A stretch of DNA of 64,000 nucleotides, from NCBI GenBank assembly GCA_903845115.1, contig CAIMWE010000253.1, positions 19,675-83,674 of the forward strand, written 5' to 3'. Below the pieces are notes generated by a model that made no database searches, was not told where the DNA came from, and saw nothing but the letters and a program-made list of their open reading frames with translations. Shown piece after piece: positions 8,343 to 17,270 of this stretch. Position 1 is the stretch's first letter, and the number at the start of each line of letters is the position of its first letter. The DNA is from an uncultured Acidobacteriota bacterium. Its GTDB lineage: Bacteria > Acidobacteriota > Thermoanaerobaculia > UBA5066. A program made the position numbers and the translations under genes.

Positions 8343-9818
8343 GTGAACGCGGGCCGGATGGTCGAGACCGCCGAAGCGACGATATTCCCCGTGATGGCGG
8401 CGGGGGCTCACCAGGAGGCCAACGAGTTCCGGCTCGAGTGGATGGGCGACGTGGCGTCCAGAAGCGCGCTCGCCGCGTACGGGCGGCAATGCCGGGACCT
8501 GGGGGTCGGCGAGGAGGAGCCTGCCGTTCAGGCGATGTGGCTCCTCCTCCTGCGGTCGGTGCGCGGTGTCCGGGGAGGGTTCCTCGCGGTCGGCGAGCAA
8601 GGAGGACGGAGCCTCCCCCTGGTCGCCTTCCTCGCCGCCCGGGAGGAGGAGGGTGGCTCCCTCGGGAGGTCCGTTCACTCGCTGGGGTCGTCGCAGGAAC
8701 CGCAGGCGTCCGAGCGCCTGCGGGAAGCACTGGATGCGAAGGGTGGAGGCGAATTCGCCCTGCTCCTGATCGACGGCAGCCAAGACGGAGAGATCGTGGA
8801 GAGGGACCTGGCCTTCTACCCGGAGTTCGTCGGTGAGGGCGGGTTCCTGGTGACGTCCGGCAGCAGCTTTCACTATGCCTTTGCAACGGACCGACCCAGG
8901 GGGAGTGCGGCGGTCTCGGACGCCGTGAACGCCTGGATTCTCGGGCAGGGGGCGGGAGCCGGCTGGGTGGAGCTGGGCCCCGTCGGGCACAGCCGCATCT
9001 TCTGGAAGGTGCCGCGGACGACGATGGTCACGATGCTCTACGACATCGGCCGCGATCGGTGGGAGCACTTCCAGCGCCCGATGAGCTACTACCTGCAGCA
9101 GGCGAGGAGGACGCTCTCGCTCTCGAATCCGATGGTGATCCATACCGAGCCGAAGTACGCGAGCCTGCTCGGGGAGATCCGGGAGTCCTACGGCCTCGGG
9201 AAATGGACCGAGATCCGGTGCGTTCCCTACGAACAGACGGCGCTCGGCTACCGGCATCTCGCGACACTGCGCGCGAGGTGGAGGGATCCGGAATACGCCG
9301 ACGCGAGCGCGAAAACGACCGCCATGCTGCCTCCCGAGTACATCCTGCTGAACTGGCTCAAGACGGAGTTCCTGGGCCTCGCCATCGACCGGGATCCGTT
9401 CCGCGCGAGCTCCTTCTGCTGGATCGACCTGGGGCTTCACGGCCACATGCTCCGGGACGGGCACCTCTTCCGGTCGTACTCCTGGAAAGGGGCCCCGCCG
9501 GACGGGGCGAGGTTCTGCCAGGTCGGGCCGATCCGGACGGATATCCGGGGGTTCGAGGAGTCTGCCCGTCTGTCCCACCAGAACGTGGCGGCCAGCTGTT
9601 TCCTGGTCTCCCGGGCGTATGGACCGATACTGGACCGATGGTGGGCCTTCTTCGAGGAGGCCGTGGCGGCGGGTTGGCCCACGACAGAAGAACGCCTCGT
9701 CGAGCTGATGTCGCTGGACCACCCGGAGTGGTTTCACTTCTACCCGGATACGAGAGGCTGGGAGAACGCCTTCGAAGGTCTCTTCGACGCGGAAGAGAGA
9801 ATCCGGAGGGAGACATGA
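8343..9818 (+). CDS. HtrL/YibB (WlaTC)-type glycosyltransferase-like protein
   Basis: 491 residues from GTG 8343, preceded by GGGGCAGC; ATG 8358 is an alternative. The C-terminal half (about 225-480) matches the HtrL/YibB family: TTMVTMLYDIGRDRWEHFQR, NPMVIHTEPKY, LNWLKTEFLGLAIDRDPF and FCWIDLGL, a family associated with LPS and surface glycan genes. The N-terminal 200 residues (AFYPEFVGEGGFLVTSGSS) resemble the class I methyltransferase-like proteins found in glycan operons, but no SAM motif is clear. It lies between two glycosyltransferase genes, which supports a role in the same polymer or glycoprotein glycan. Confidence 0.78.
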   Translation: MNAGRMVETAEATIFPVMAAGAHQEANEFRLEWMGDVASRSALAAYGRQCRDLGVGEEEPAVQAMWLLLLRSVRGVRGGFLAVGEQGGRSLPLVAFLAAREEEGGSLGRSVHSLGSSQEPQASERLREALDAKGGGEFALLLIDGSQDGEIVERDLAFYPEFVGEGGFLVTSGSSFHYAFATDRPRGSAAVSDAVNAWILGQGAGAGWVELGPVGHSRIFWKVPRTTMVTMLYDIGRDRWEHFQRPMSYYLQQARRTLSLSNPMVIHTEPKYASLLGEIRESYGLGKWTEIRCVPYEQTALGYRHLATLRARWRDPEYADASAKTTAMLPPEYILLNWLKTEFLGLAIDRDPFRASSFCWIDLGLHGHMLRDGHLFRSYSWKGAPPDGARFCQVGPIRTDIRGFEESARLSHQNVAASCFLVSRAYGPILDRWWAFFEEAVAAGWPTTEERLVELMSLDHPEWFHFYPDTRGWENAFEGLFDAEERIRRET

Positions 9819-9884
9819 GGCCGGAAGCGGTGCTTCGGCGTCGGGCTGCAGCGGCGCCGGGCATGGACTGATCCCGGGAAGCCG

Positions 9885-11753
9885 ATGGCAGCCATCGTCG
9901 TGATCGACCAGCTCGCCCAGCCCTACGACGGGATGAGCATGCTCGAAGAGCCGCTGGGTGGCTCGCAGAGCGCCGTGATGGATACGTGCCTCCGTCTTTC
10001 GGAGATCGTGGAGACCGTTCTGTTCAACGCGGTGTCGAGCCCCAGGACCCACGGCCGCCTCCGGATCCGGCCCAACCGGCAGATCGTCCTCTCCGAGCTC
10101 GCCGACGCGCTGTGGATCGTCTTCGTGAGCTGGACCACTCCGACGGGGCTGGAGCGGCTTCCGCTGCGCAAGGGCGGCCCGAAGATCGCGCTCTGGGCGC
10201 ACCACGATGTCGACCAGCAGGCGGTCCGGTTCCTCGAGGAGCCTTCCGCGCGTCGATACATCTCGAGGTACCTGTTCGTGAGCCGCTGGCAGCGCGATCG
10301 GTACATCGAGAGGTTCCGGATCGACCCGGGTGCCGCCGCCGTCATCGGCAACCCTTACTGTGAGCGCGCCCTCTCGGCGGTCGGTCAAGGCGAGAAGAGC
10401 TTCGACCGGCCGCGCCTCATCTACACGTCGACGCCGTTCCGTGGGCTAGGCATCCTGGCGGACGCATTCCCTCTCTTCAGGCGGCGATTTCCGGACGCGA
10501 CGCTGACCGTGCTCAGCGGCATGGAGCTGTACGGCTTGCGGGACAACACGCCGTACGAGGACCTGTTCGCCAGGATCGGTCGGACGCCGGGTATCACCCT
10601 GCTCCCGCCAGCCGGCAAGATCGATCTGTACCGGAGGCTCGGCGAGGCGAACCTGTTCGCCTTCCCGTCGACCTTCGCGGAGACCTTCGGCATCGCGGCG
10701 CTGGAGGCGCGCCTGCTGGGCAACCCCCTGCTGCTCACGCGGCTCGGGGCCTTGCCGGAGATCTACCCGGACGCGCGCTTCTTCGACGGGGACGCGGCGA
10801 GAGACCTGACGGCAGAACGATGGGCGGAATTCATGGCCGAAGCCTGGGAAAAGATCCGGGAGGAGCGGGCGCAGACCGCCCTTGCGATCTGCCGGGACGA
10901 CACAATGCGGCTCTACGCTCCGGCAGCCGTGGCGGAACGGCTCGCGGCCGCGCTGGGGACTCCGGCCGTGCCCCCGCGAGGGGGGACGTCTGGCGGCGCC
11001 GGCCGGGCGGGCGAGCCCGGCCCGGTCGAAGGGATTTCGGCACAGGTTCCGCTCTACGTCGGACTGACGACGCTCCCGAGCCGCATCCACCACCTTCGCC
11101 CCACCCTCGACTCCCTGCGCAACCAGACCTTCCCGCCCGACGCGATCCTCCTCTGCCTGCCGCGCCGGTCGATCCGCGAGGACTGCGCCTACGACAGGCC
11201 CGGCTGGCTGCAGGAGTACGCCCCGCTCCTCAGGATCGTCGACTGCGAGGAGGACCACGGGCCGGGGACCAAGCTCCTGGGATGCCTGGATCACCTGCCC
11301 GAGCAGGGCTGTCTCGTTCTCGTCGACGACGACCTGGTCTATCGCCCGTTCCTCCTCGATTGCCTCTACCGCAGGCAGGTGGCGGACCCCCGATCGAGCT
11401 TCAGCTTCTGGACCTATTCCTTCGAGGGTATCGACGTCGGTCAAGGCGCCGACGGCTTCAGCTTTCACGTTCCGAACCTTGCCGGCATCCGGGAGTTCGC
11501 GGAACGTGCGGTCAGGCACCCCCAGCTGCGGTTCGCGGACGATCTGTGGATTTCCGCGTTCCTAAAACGCGCCGGCATCAGCGTCAGGAGCCTGCGGCAC
11601 GAGCTTCCCGACGACGAGGACGTGTACGAGACCGTGCATCGCGTGAATCAGCTGCGCGACATGGAAGGGGTCCACGCACGCCAAGCCGTGCTCGTGGAAG
11701 GAGCCAGGTACCTGTTCGAGAGCGGGATGATGGCGCCGGAAAACCGCCGGTGA
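9885..11753 (+). CDS. GT4-GT2 fusion glycosyltransferase
   Basis: 622 residues. Residues 1-370 are a GT-B glycosyltransferase of the GT4 type: the RLIYTSTPFRGLGILADAF segment begins the nucleotide-binding half and STFAETFGIAALEARLLG carries the E-x7-E signature. After a Gly/Pro-rich linker (about 370-395) residues 396-600 form a GT-A-like domain: YVGLTTLPSRIHHLRPTLDS, an Asp-rich VLVDDDLVYR and RFADDLWISAFLKRAG, a pattern seen in GT2-like proteins of bacterial glycan clusters. Two transferases on one chain suggest consecutive sugar additions. It is the last gene of the 6.4-11.8 kb operon and converges on the DinB-like gene. Confidence 0.85.
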   Translation: MAAIVVIDQLAQPYDGMSMLEEPLGGSQSAVMDTCLRLSEIVETVLFNAVSSPRTHGRLRIRPNRQIVLSELADALWIVFVSWTTPTGLERLPLRKGGPKIALWAHHDVDQQAVRFLEEPSARRYISRYLFVSRWQRDRYIERFRIDPGAAAVIGNPYCERALSAVGQGEKSFDRPRLIYTSTPFRGLGILADAFPLFRRRFPDATLTVLSGMELYGLRDNTPYEDLFARIGRTPGITLLPPAGKIDLYRRLGEANLFAFPSTFAETFGIAALEARLLGNPLLLTRLGALPEIYPDARFFDGDAARDLTAERWAEFMAEAWEKIREERAQTALAICRDDTMRLYAPAAVAERLAAALGTPAVPPRGGTSGGAGRAGEPGPVEGISAQVPLYVGLTTLPSRIHHLRPTLDSLRNQTFPPDAILLCLPRRSIREDCAYDRPGWLQEYAPLLRIVDCEEDHGPGTKLLGCLDHLPEQGCLVLVDDDLVYRPFLLDCLYRRQVADPRSSFSFWTYSFEGIDVGQGADGFSFHVPNLAGIREFAERAVRHPQLRFADDLWISAFLKRAGISVRSLRHELPDDEDVYETVHRVNQLRDMEGVHARQAVLVEGARYLFESGMMAPENRR

Positions 11754-11791
11754 ATCCAATTGCCGGACCGACCCGGCGCCTCCCGGTCCGG

Positions 11792-12448
11792 CTACTTCTT
11801 CTTCGCGGCCTTCTTGACCGCCTTCTTCGCCTTCACGGCCTTCTTCGGGGCCGGCTTCCCGGCCTTCCTGGCTGGCTTCGCCGCCGTCTTCGCCGCCTTC
11901 TTCTTCGGCGCGGCCTTCCGCTTCTTCGAGCCGCCGAAGAGGCCGACGCAGATCGTCTCGATCTGGCGGAGGTGGTGGAGGTCGTGGCCCGCGTACATGT
12001 GGAGCATCGCGAGGATCGACTCCTCGCCCCGCTCCGAGTGGAGGCCGACCCGGTCGAGGCTCCCCGTCGGGAGGCGGTCGAGGAGGCCGAGGTTCACCGC
12101 CCGCGCGAGGGCGAAGTCGTCCAGGAGGTCGGCCGCGGTGGTGTTCTCCACGCCCAGCATCGCCACGAAGGCGTCCTGGTCGTAGCCGACCAGGGCGGGC
12201 TTCTCTTGGGCGGCCACGAACCGGTAGCGCGAGCCGAGGATCACCTCGCCGTCCGCCAGGTGGGCCACGATCTCCTTGACCGACCACTTCTCGGGAAGCG
12301 GCCGCCGGGCCAGCTGGGCCTCCGTCAGGCCGCGCAGCGCCTTCCGCAGCCGGTCGGGGGTCGTCGCCATCACGATGATCGGGTCCTGGTCGCCGAGCGC
12401 CTCGGCGTAGTGGGCCGGAATCACCGGCCCGGGTTTCGTCGTCGACAT
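11792..12448 (-). CDS. DinB-superfamily protein with histone-H1-like Lys/Ala tail
   Basis: 218 residues from ATG 12448, chosen because AAGGAGGAC lies just upstream; an ATG 15 bases earlier sits inside that ribosome binding site. Residues about 10-160 are a DinB/DUF664-type four-helix bundle: WSVKEIVAHLADGE and YAGHDLHHLRQIET provide the usual three histidines for metal. These proteins include thiol-dependent metalloenzymes and proteins of unknown role. The last 50 residues are almost only Lys, Ala and Pro (KKAAKTAAKPARKAGKPAPK type), like the C-terminus of bacterial histone-H1-like proteins, and should bind DNA or RNA non-specifically. The fusion is unusual. It follows the SDR gene by 39 bp. 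Confidence 0.8.
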   Translation of the reverse strand: MSTTKPGPVIPAHYAEALGDQDPIIVMATTPDRLRKALRGLTEAQLARRPLPEKWSVKEIVAHLADGEVILGSRYRFVAAQEKPALVGYDQDAFVAMLGVENTTAADLLDDFALARAVNLGLLDRLPTGSLDRVGLHSERGEESILAMLHMYAGHDLHHLRQIETICVGLFGGSKKRKAAPKKKAAKTAAKPARKAGKPAPKKAVKAKKAVKKAAKKK

Positions 12449-12487
12449 GACGTCCTCCTTCAAGGGTTCCTCTTTACTACGGATTCT

Positions 12488-13321
12488 TCACTTGCGGGGA
12501 GCCTGGACGGTGGAGCGCGCGACGGCGCCCAGGAATCCCAGGTTCGTCCCGGTCAGCCAGTGGCCGCCGTCGACCGGCAGGCAGGCCCCGGTGATGTACG
12601 CCGCCCGCTCCTCGTCCGCGAGGAACGCGATCGACTCGGCCACCTCCTCCGCCGTCGTGTACCGGCGGAGCGGGATCGACTCGAGCACCTCCTGCGCCAG
12701 CTTGTCGTCCAGCCAGAGGTTCTTGTCGGTCCCTTCCGACCGGAATGGCCCCGGCGAGACCGCGTTCGACCGGATGCCGTGGCGCGCCCACTCGACGGCC
12801 AGCGTCCGGGTCATCGCCAGGACGCCGGCCTTGGCCGACGCCGAGTGGATCACGCCCGGCCCCGCGCCCCACGCGTAGTCGGCCACCACGTTGACCATCG
12901 ACCGGCCCTGGCCGTCCTGGCCGTGCGCGTCGATCATCGCCCGGCCGAAGGCGCTCGAGCAGAAGAACGACCCGTTCAGGACGATCTCGATCACCGCCTT
13001 CCAGCCGTTCGGCGAGAGCTTCTCCGCCGGGCAGACGAAGTTCCCCGCCGCGTTGTTCACCAGCACGTCCAGAGGCCCCCACGCGGCGTGGACGGCCGCC
13101 GCCATCTTCGCCACGTCGTCGTCGTACCGGACGTCGCAGACGAACGTCTTGACGTCGGCCGCCCCGGCCCGGCGGATCGCCTCCGCCGCCTCGGCCAGGA
13201 CCGCCTCCCGGCGGCCGCAGACCGCCACCCGGTCCCCGCCGGCCCCGAACCTCACCGCCGTCGCCTTGCCCAGCCCCGTGCCGCCGCCGGTCACCAGGAC
13301 GGTCCGCACCTTCTTCGTCAT
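12488..13321 (-). CDS. 2,4-dienoyl-CoA reductase-like SDR
   Basis: 277 residues from ATG 13321, preceded by GGAGGAGACG. An NADP-binding Rossmann fold is clear: TVLVTGGGTGLGKATA at the start, DVLVNNAAGNF near 85. The active-site region SASAKAGVLAMTRTLAVEW has Ser instead of the classical Tyr four residues before Lys, which is the pattern of mitochondrial-type 2,4-dienoyl-CoA reductases (DECR), as is VSPGPFRSEG after it. The likely role is removal of a double bond from dienoyl-CoA in unsaturated fatty acid degradation. A generic SDR with another substrate cannot be excluded. It probably shares a transcript with the DinB-like gene downstream. Confidence 0.82.
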   Translation of the reverse strand: MTKKVRTVLVTGGGTGLGKATAVRFGAGGDRVAVCGRREAVLAEAAEAIRRAGAADVKTFVCDVRYDDDVAKMAAAVHAAWGPLDVLVNNAAGNFVCPAEKLSPNGWKAVIEIVLNGSFFCSSAFGRAMIDAHGQDGQGRSMVNVVADYAWGAGPGVIHSASAKAGVLAMTRTLAVEWARHGIRSNAVSPGPFRSEGTDKNLWLDDKLAQEVLESIPLRRYTTAEEVAESIAFLADEERAAYITGACLPVDGGHWLTGTNLGFLGAVARSTVQAPRK

Positions 13322-13428
13322 CGTCTCCTCCTCGGTCCTTCTGCTCTTCATCCGCCCAGCCCGAAGAGCCGGTCTCTTTCCGAACTCCACCAGGAACGCC
13401 CGGTCGGAGGGCGCCCCGCCCCGCGCGC

Positions 13429-14988
13429 TCAGGAGGCCGTCTTCGGCGCCCGGTCGGGTCGCGTCCCGGCCTCGGGGTTCGCCTTCGCCTTCGGGACGGG
13501 GAATCGGCCCGTCAGCTCCGCGAGCCGCCTCAGCCCCGTGGATGGCCCGTCCTGGAAGTCCCGATCCCGGGCCCGCCAGATCCAGTTCCCTCCGCCGCAA
13601 CCCGGAGTGTTCATCCGGGCGTCGCTCCCGAAACAGAAGACATCCTGGACCGGGACGATCACGCGGTCGGCCACGGACGTGTAGGCCGCGCGGATCAGCT
13701 CCCAGCCGATCTCCTCGCCGATCGGCCCGACGTAGTCCCGCACCCGCTTCCGCTCCTCCTCGTCCAGCGACCGCCACCAGCCGACCGTCGTGTCGTTGTC
13801 GTGGGTGCCGGTGTAGACGACCGTGTTCCTCTGGAACCGATGGGGCTGGTACTCGTGGTCGTCCTCGGCGAAGCCGAACTGGAGCACCCTCATCCCCGGG
13901 AAGCCGGTCGCCCGGAGCAGCGCCCGGACGTCGTCGTCGATCTCGCCCAGGTCCTCCGCGACGAAGGGCACCTCGCCCAGCGCGCCGCCGATCGCGGTGA
14001 ACAGCCGGATCCCCGGCCCCGGCTTCCATTCGCCGTCGACGGCCGTCCGGTCGCCGGCGGCGACCGCCCAGTACGCCGCGAAGCCGCGGAAATGGTCGAT
14101 CCGGAGAAGGTCCGCCGTCCGGAGGTTCGCCCGCACCCTTTCGACCCACCACGCGAACCCCTCCTGCTCCAGCCTGTCCCACCGGTAGAGCGGGTTTCCC
14201 CAGAGCTGTCCCTCGGGGCTGAAGTAGTCCGGGGGGACGCCGGCCACCTCCTCGGCGAGGCCTTCCTCGTCGATCCAGAAGAGGCGCCGGTGGGCCCAGA
14301 CGTCGGCGCTGTCCCCCGCGACGTAGATGGGGATGTCGCCCAGGATGGCGATTCCGCGGCTGGCCGCCTCGCCGCGGACCCTCCCCCACTGGCTGAAGAA
14401 AAGGAACTGGACGAATTTCCGGTACTCGACCTCCTGGGAGAGGTCTCGCTGCGCGGCGGCCAGCGCCGCCGGCTCCCGGTCGCGGAGGGGGACCGGCCAG
14501 GCCGACCACTCGCGCCGCCCGTGCGTCGACTTCAGCGCGGCGAAGAGGCTCCAGTCGTCCAGCCACCCGCGCTGTTCCGGGGCGGCCGAAAAATCGGCGA
14601 ACGCGCGGACCGCCGCCGCCGGGCCGGCGGTGCGGAAACGGGCGAAGGCGGTCCGGAGCATCGCCTTCTTCCAGGCGATCACGTCGTCGAACGGGACGGG
14701 CCCGGTCCCGACCGCCGGCACCTCCGTCAGGTACGACTCCGGGAGGATCCCGTCTTCCACCAGCAGCTCCGGCGAAATGAGGAGCGGGTTCCCGGCGAAT
14801 GCCGACAGGAGCCCGTAGGGGGAGTTCCCGTACCCGGTCGGTCCGAGCGGGAGGATCTGCCACAGCTTCTGCCCGGCCTCGGCCGCCCAGTCGAGGAATC
14901 GCGTCACCGAGGGCCCCAGGTCCCCGATCCCGAAGGGGCCAGGCAAGGACGTGGGGTGGAGCAGGAGGCCGGCGGAGCGCTCAGTCAT
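13429..14988 (-). CDS. malQ: 4-alpha-glucanotransferase (amylomaltase)
   Basis: 519 residues, the typical bacterial/plant D-enzyme length (GH77). It transfers maltooligosaccharyl units between alpha-1,4-glucans in glycogen or maltodextrin metabolism. Signatures are LHPTSLPGPFGIGDLG at the start, LPLGPTGYGNSPYGLLSAF near 45, the nucleophile region LLRIDHFRGF, the acid/base region PFVAEDLG and the third Asp in YTGTHDND. The ATG at 14988 overlaps the stop of the pseudouridine synthase gene by 8 bases. The GAGCG stretch before the start is only a weak ribosome binding site, so re-initiation from the upstream gene is likely. No glycogen genes adjoin. Confidence 0.95.
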   Translation of the reverse strand: MTERSAGLLLHPTSLPGPFGIGDLGPSVTRFLDWAAEAGQKLWQILPLGPTGYGNSPYGLLSAFAGNPLLISPELLVEDGILPESYLTEVPAVGTGPVPFDDVIAWKKAMLRTAFARFRTAGPAAAVRAFADFSAAPEQRGWLDDWSLFAALKSTHGRREWSAWPVPLRDREPAALAAAQRDLSQEVEYRKFVQFLFFSQWGRVRGEAASRGIAILGDIPIYVAGDSADVWAHRRLFWIDEEGLAEEVAGVPPDYFSPEGQLWGNPLYRWDRLEQEGFAWWVERVRANLRTADLLRIDHFRGFAAYWAVAAGDRTAVDGEWKPGPGIRLFTAIGGALGEVPFVAEDLGEIDDDVRALLRATGFPGMRVLQFGFAEDDHEYQPHRFQRNTVVYTGTHDNDTTVGWWRSLDEEERKRVRDYVGPIGEEIGWELIRAAYTSVADRVIVPVQDVFCFGSDARMNTPGCGGGNWIWRARDRDFQDGPSTGLRRLAELTGRFPVPKAKANPEAGTRPDRAPKTAS

Positions 14989-15733
14989 CTGCGCGCATGC
15001 TACCAATCGCTCGTTCCGGGGGCCCCCCGGAAGGTCCGCCGCCCCCCTCGAGGAGCGAGAGGAGACGGACGTACTCGGCGGGGAGGGGGGCGGAGACGTC
15101 GATCCCCGCCTCGGCCACCGCCAGCTGCTCGGCGTGGAGGAGCGGACGCGTGAGGGCGGCCAGCGCCCCGCGCACCGCCGGGTCGCGGACCCCCCTCCAC
15201 CGCGTCGCGCCTCCGTAGAGGTCGTCGCCCGCGATGGGGTGGCCGTGCGCCGCGAGGTGGACCCGGATCTGGTGCGTCCGGCCGGTGGCCGGCTGAAGCC
15301 GCAGGTCGGCCAGCGACCGGTACCGACGGAGGGTCCGGTAGTCGGTGACCGCGGCCTTTCCGTCCGGGGCGGCGCGCATCTTCCTGGCATCCGCCCGGTC
15401 CCGCGCGAGCGGGTCGCGGTAGGCTCCCGCGGCCGGCACCGGATGCCCCCAGCAGAGCGCCCGGTACGACTTGACCACGCGCCTCTCCTGGAACGCCATC
15501 GAGGCGAGCCGGTGGGCCGGGGCGTCCTTCGCGAGGAGGACGCACCCGCTCGTCCCCACGTCCAGCCTGTGGACCAGGAGCGGCAGCGGGTCGGGGCAAG
15601 GGAGGCCGAGCGCCTCGAGGAGGCGGCGGACCGCCGGTTCCCCTGCCGATTCCCCGCGGGGGGTCGCCATCGAGACCCCGGAAGGCTTGTCCAGGACGAG
15701 GTACTCGCCGCTCTCGAAGAGGAGGCCGCTCAC
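14981..15733 (-). CDS. RluA-family RNA pseudouridine synthase
   Basis: 250 residues from GTG 15733. The catalytic loop is LLVHRLDVGTSGCVLLAKD, with the HRLDxxTSG signature and its catalytic Asp; ATGRTHQIRVHLAAHGHPI and GDDLYGG complete the fold. No S4 domain is present, and the protein begins directly with LLFESGEYLVLDKPSGV, as in RluA/RluC-core or TruC-like members. The rRNA or tRNA target cannot be assigned from the core alone. The start overlaps the MFS stop by GTGA and the end overlaps malQ, so the three genes are one translationally coupled unit. Confidence 0.9.
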   Translation of the reverse strand: MSGLLFESGEYLVLDKPSGVSMATPRGESAGEPAVRRLLEALGLPCPDPLPLLVHRLDVGTSGCVLLAKDAPAHRLASMAFQERRVVKSYRALCWGHPVPAAGAYRDPLARDRADARKMRAAPDGKAAVTDYRTLRRYRSLADLRLQPATGRTHQIRVHLAAHGHPIAGDDLYGGATRWRGVRDPAVRGALAALTRPLLHAEQLAVAEAGIDVSAPLPAEYVRLLSLLEGGGGPSGGPPERAIGSMRADD

Positions 15734-17223
15734 CGCTCCTCCACGCTCCGCGGAAGCCGGCCGGCGACCACGACGTTCAGCAGGGCGAGGACGAGGAGGA
15801 CGCCGAAGACCGGCAGGAGCGACCGCTCGATCGCCACGCGGAGGGCGGCGGCGGCCGTCTCTGCCGCCCCGGCCGGCGGGACGCTCCCCCCGCGCGCCAG
15901 GAGACGCCCCGCGCCCGCGGCCGCCGGCCCCAGGCGCGCCGCGAGCCCGGCCGAGAAGATCCCGCCGAGCGCCGCCACCCCGAGCGAGCCGCCGATCGTC
16001 CGCGAGAACGGGACGAGCGCCGTGGCCGAGCCGCGCATCGCCTCGTCCGCCGTGTGCTGGACCGTCAGGAGCTGGGCGAGGGACGACGGGCCGAGGCCCG
16101 ACCCGATCACGCCGCAGACCACGCTGACGACCCAGACCGGTGCGTCGAGGAAGGCCGAGGCCACCAGCCCCGAGAGCCCGGCGAGGATCAGCAGGGCGCC
16201 CGTTCGGGCGGTCCGGCGGAACCCGAACCGGACGATCGCCCGGGCCCCGAGCGTGGCCGAGAGCGACCAGGTGAGGACCAGCGGGGTGACGACCGCCCCG
16301 GCCGCCCCGGCCGTCCCCCCTCGCGCCCCCTGGACGAAGAGCGGCACGAACGTGTCGACGCCGTAGATCGTCGTCCCGAGGAACAGCCCTCCCAGGTACG
16401 GCGCCGCCCGCGCGGCCGACGAGAAGAGCGCGACGGGGATCAGCGGGTGCTCCCGGCGCCGCTCCAGGCGGACGAAGACGCCCGCGAGGAGGAGCCCCGC
16501 GAGGGACAGCGCCGCCCGCGCCGCGGGCGGAAGGCCCTCCGCGTCGGCTCGCCGGGTGACGGCGACCAGGAGCGTCGTCACCGCGGCCGCGAGGAGGAGC
16601 GCGCCGGCCACGTCGATCGGGTCGGAGCGCCGGGCGCGCGTCTCCACGAGCTGCGTGGCGACCAGGGCCGCCGCCACCAGGCCGAGCGGGATGTTGATCG
16701 TGAAGATCGACCGCCAGCCGAACGCCACCGTCATCGCTGCCCCGATCAACGGCCCCGTGAGGCTGGCCAGCCCCCAGATCCCGCTGAAGAGTCCCTGGAC
16801 GCGCGCCCTCTCGTGGACCGAGAAGAGGTCCCCCGCCACCGTCAACGAGAGGGGGACGAGGCCTCCGGCTCCCAGGCCCTGGAGGGCCCGTGCCCCGATC
16901 AGCCACGGCATCGACCGGGCGAAGGCGCAGGCGGCGGCGCCCGACAGGAAGAAGCCCATCGCCACCAGGAGGAGCCTCCGCCGGCCGTAGAGGTCCGCCA
17001 GGCGGCCGTAGACGGGCATCGTCAGCGTCGAGGCGAGGAGGTAGACCGAGAAGACCCAGGAGTAGACCGGCAGCCCGCCCAGGTCCCCGATGATCGTCGG
17101 CATCGCGGTGGAGACGACGGTCGACTCGAAGGAGGCCAGGGCGGTCACCAGGGCGAGGGCGAACGTCACCCGCCGGCGGCGGGACGGGTCGAAGCGGGGA
17201 GGAAGCGCCGGGGCGTCGGACAC
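15730..17223 (-). CDS. MFS transporter, DHA2 (14-helix) drug efflux type
   Basis: 497 residues from GTG 17223. Family features are VSTAMPTIIGDLGG in helix 1, GRLADLYGRRRLLLVAM between helices 2 and 3 (motif A), the LQGLGAGGLVPL region and GLASLTGPLIGAAMTVAFGWRSIF (motif C), with about 14 hydrophobic segments. It probably exports drugs or metabolites by proton antiport across the inner membrane; substrate unknown. GTG is preferred over an ATG 48 bases upstream because TGCTAACCT, an extended -10 box, ends 7 bases before it, which would make the mRNA leaderless. Transcribed divergently from the SDR gene at 17270. Confidence 0.9.
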   Translation of the reverse strand: MSDAPALPPRFDPSRRRRVTFALALVTALASFESTVVSTAMPTIIGDLGGLPVYSWVFSVYLLASTLTMPVYGRLADLYGRRRLLLVAMGFFLSGAAACAFARSMPWLIGARALQGLGAGGLVPLSLTVAGDLFSVHERARVQGLFSGIWGLASLTGPLIGAAMTVAFGWRSIFTINIPLGLVAAALVATQLVETRARRSDPIDVAGALLLAAAVTTLLVAVTRRADAEGLPPAARAALSLAGLLLAGVFVRLERRREHPLIPVALFSSAARAAPYLGGLFLGTTIYGVDTFVPLFVQGARGGTAGAAGAVVTPLVLTWSLSATLGARAIVRFGFRRTARTGALLILAGLSGLVASAFLDAPVWVVSVVCGVIGSGLGPSSLAQLLTVQHTADEAMRGSATALVPFSRTIGGSLGVAALGGIFSAGLAARLGPAAAGAGRLLARGGSVPPAGAAETAAAALRVAIERSLLPVFGVLLVLALLNVVVAGRLPRSVEER

Positions 17224-17270
17224 CGCGTCAAGGTTAGCAGCCGTAGTATCGGCTCTCGGGAGGGTCGCCA
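17223..17270. promoter_or_regulatory. Divergent promoter region between MFS and SDR genes
   Basis: On the minus strand TGCTAACCT ends 7 bases before the MFS GTG start. On the plus strand TAGTAT (17244-17249) is a plausible -10 for the SDR gene, whose ATG follows a GGGAGG ribosome binding site. The two predicted -10 elements are only about 10 bp apart, so the genes may compete for or share RNA polymerase access. Confidence 0.4.

Noticed and set aside
10820..13684. Plus-strand open frame of 954 codons running through the glycosyltransferase, DinB-like and SDR genes
   Set aside because: It crosses several well-supported genes in other frames and shows no domain; it is a shadow of G+C-rich coding.
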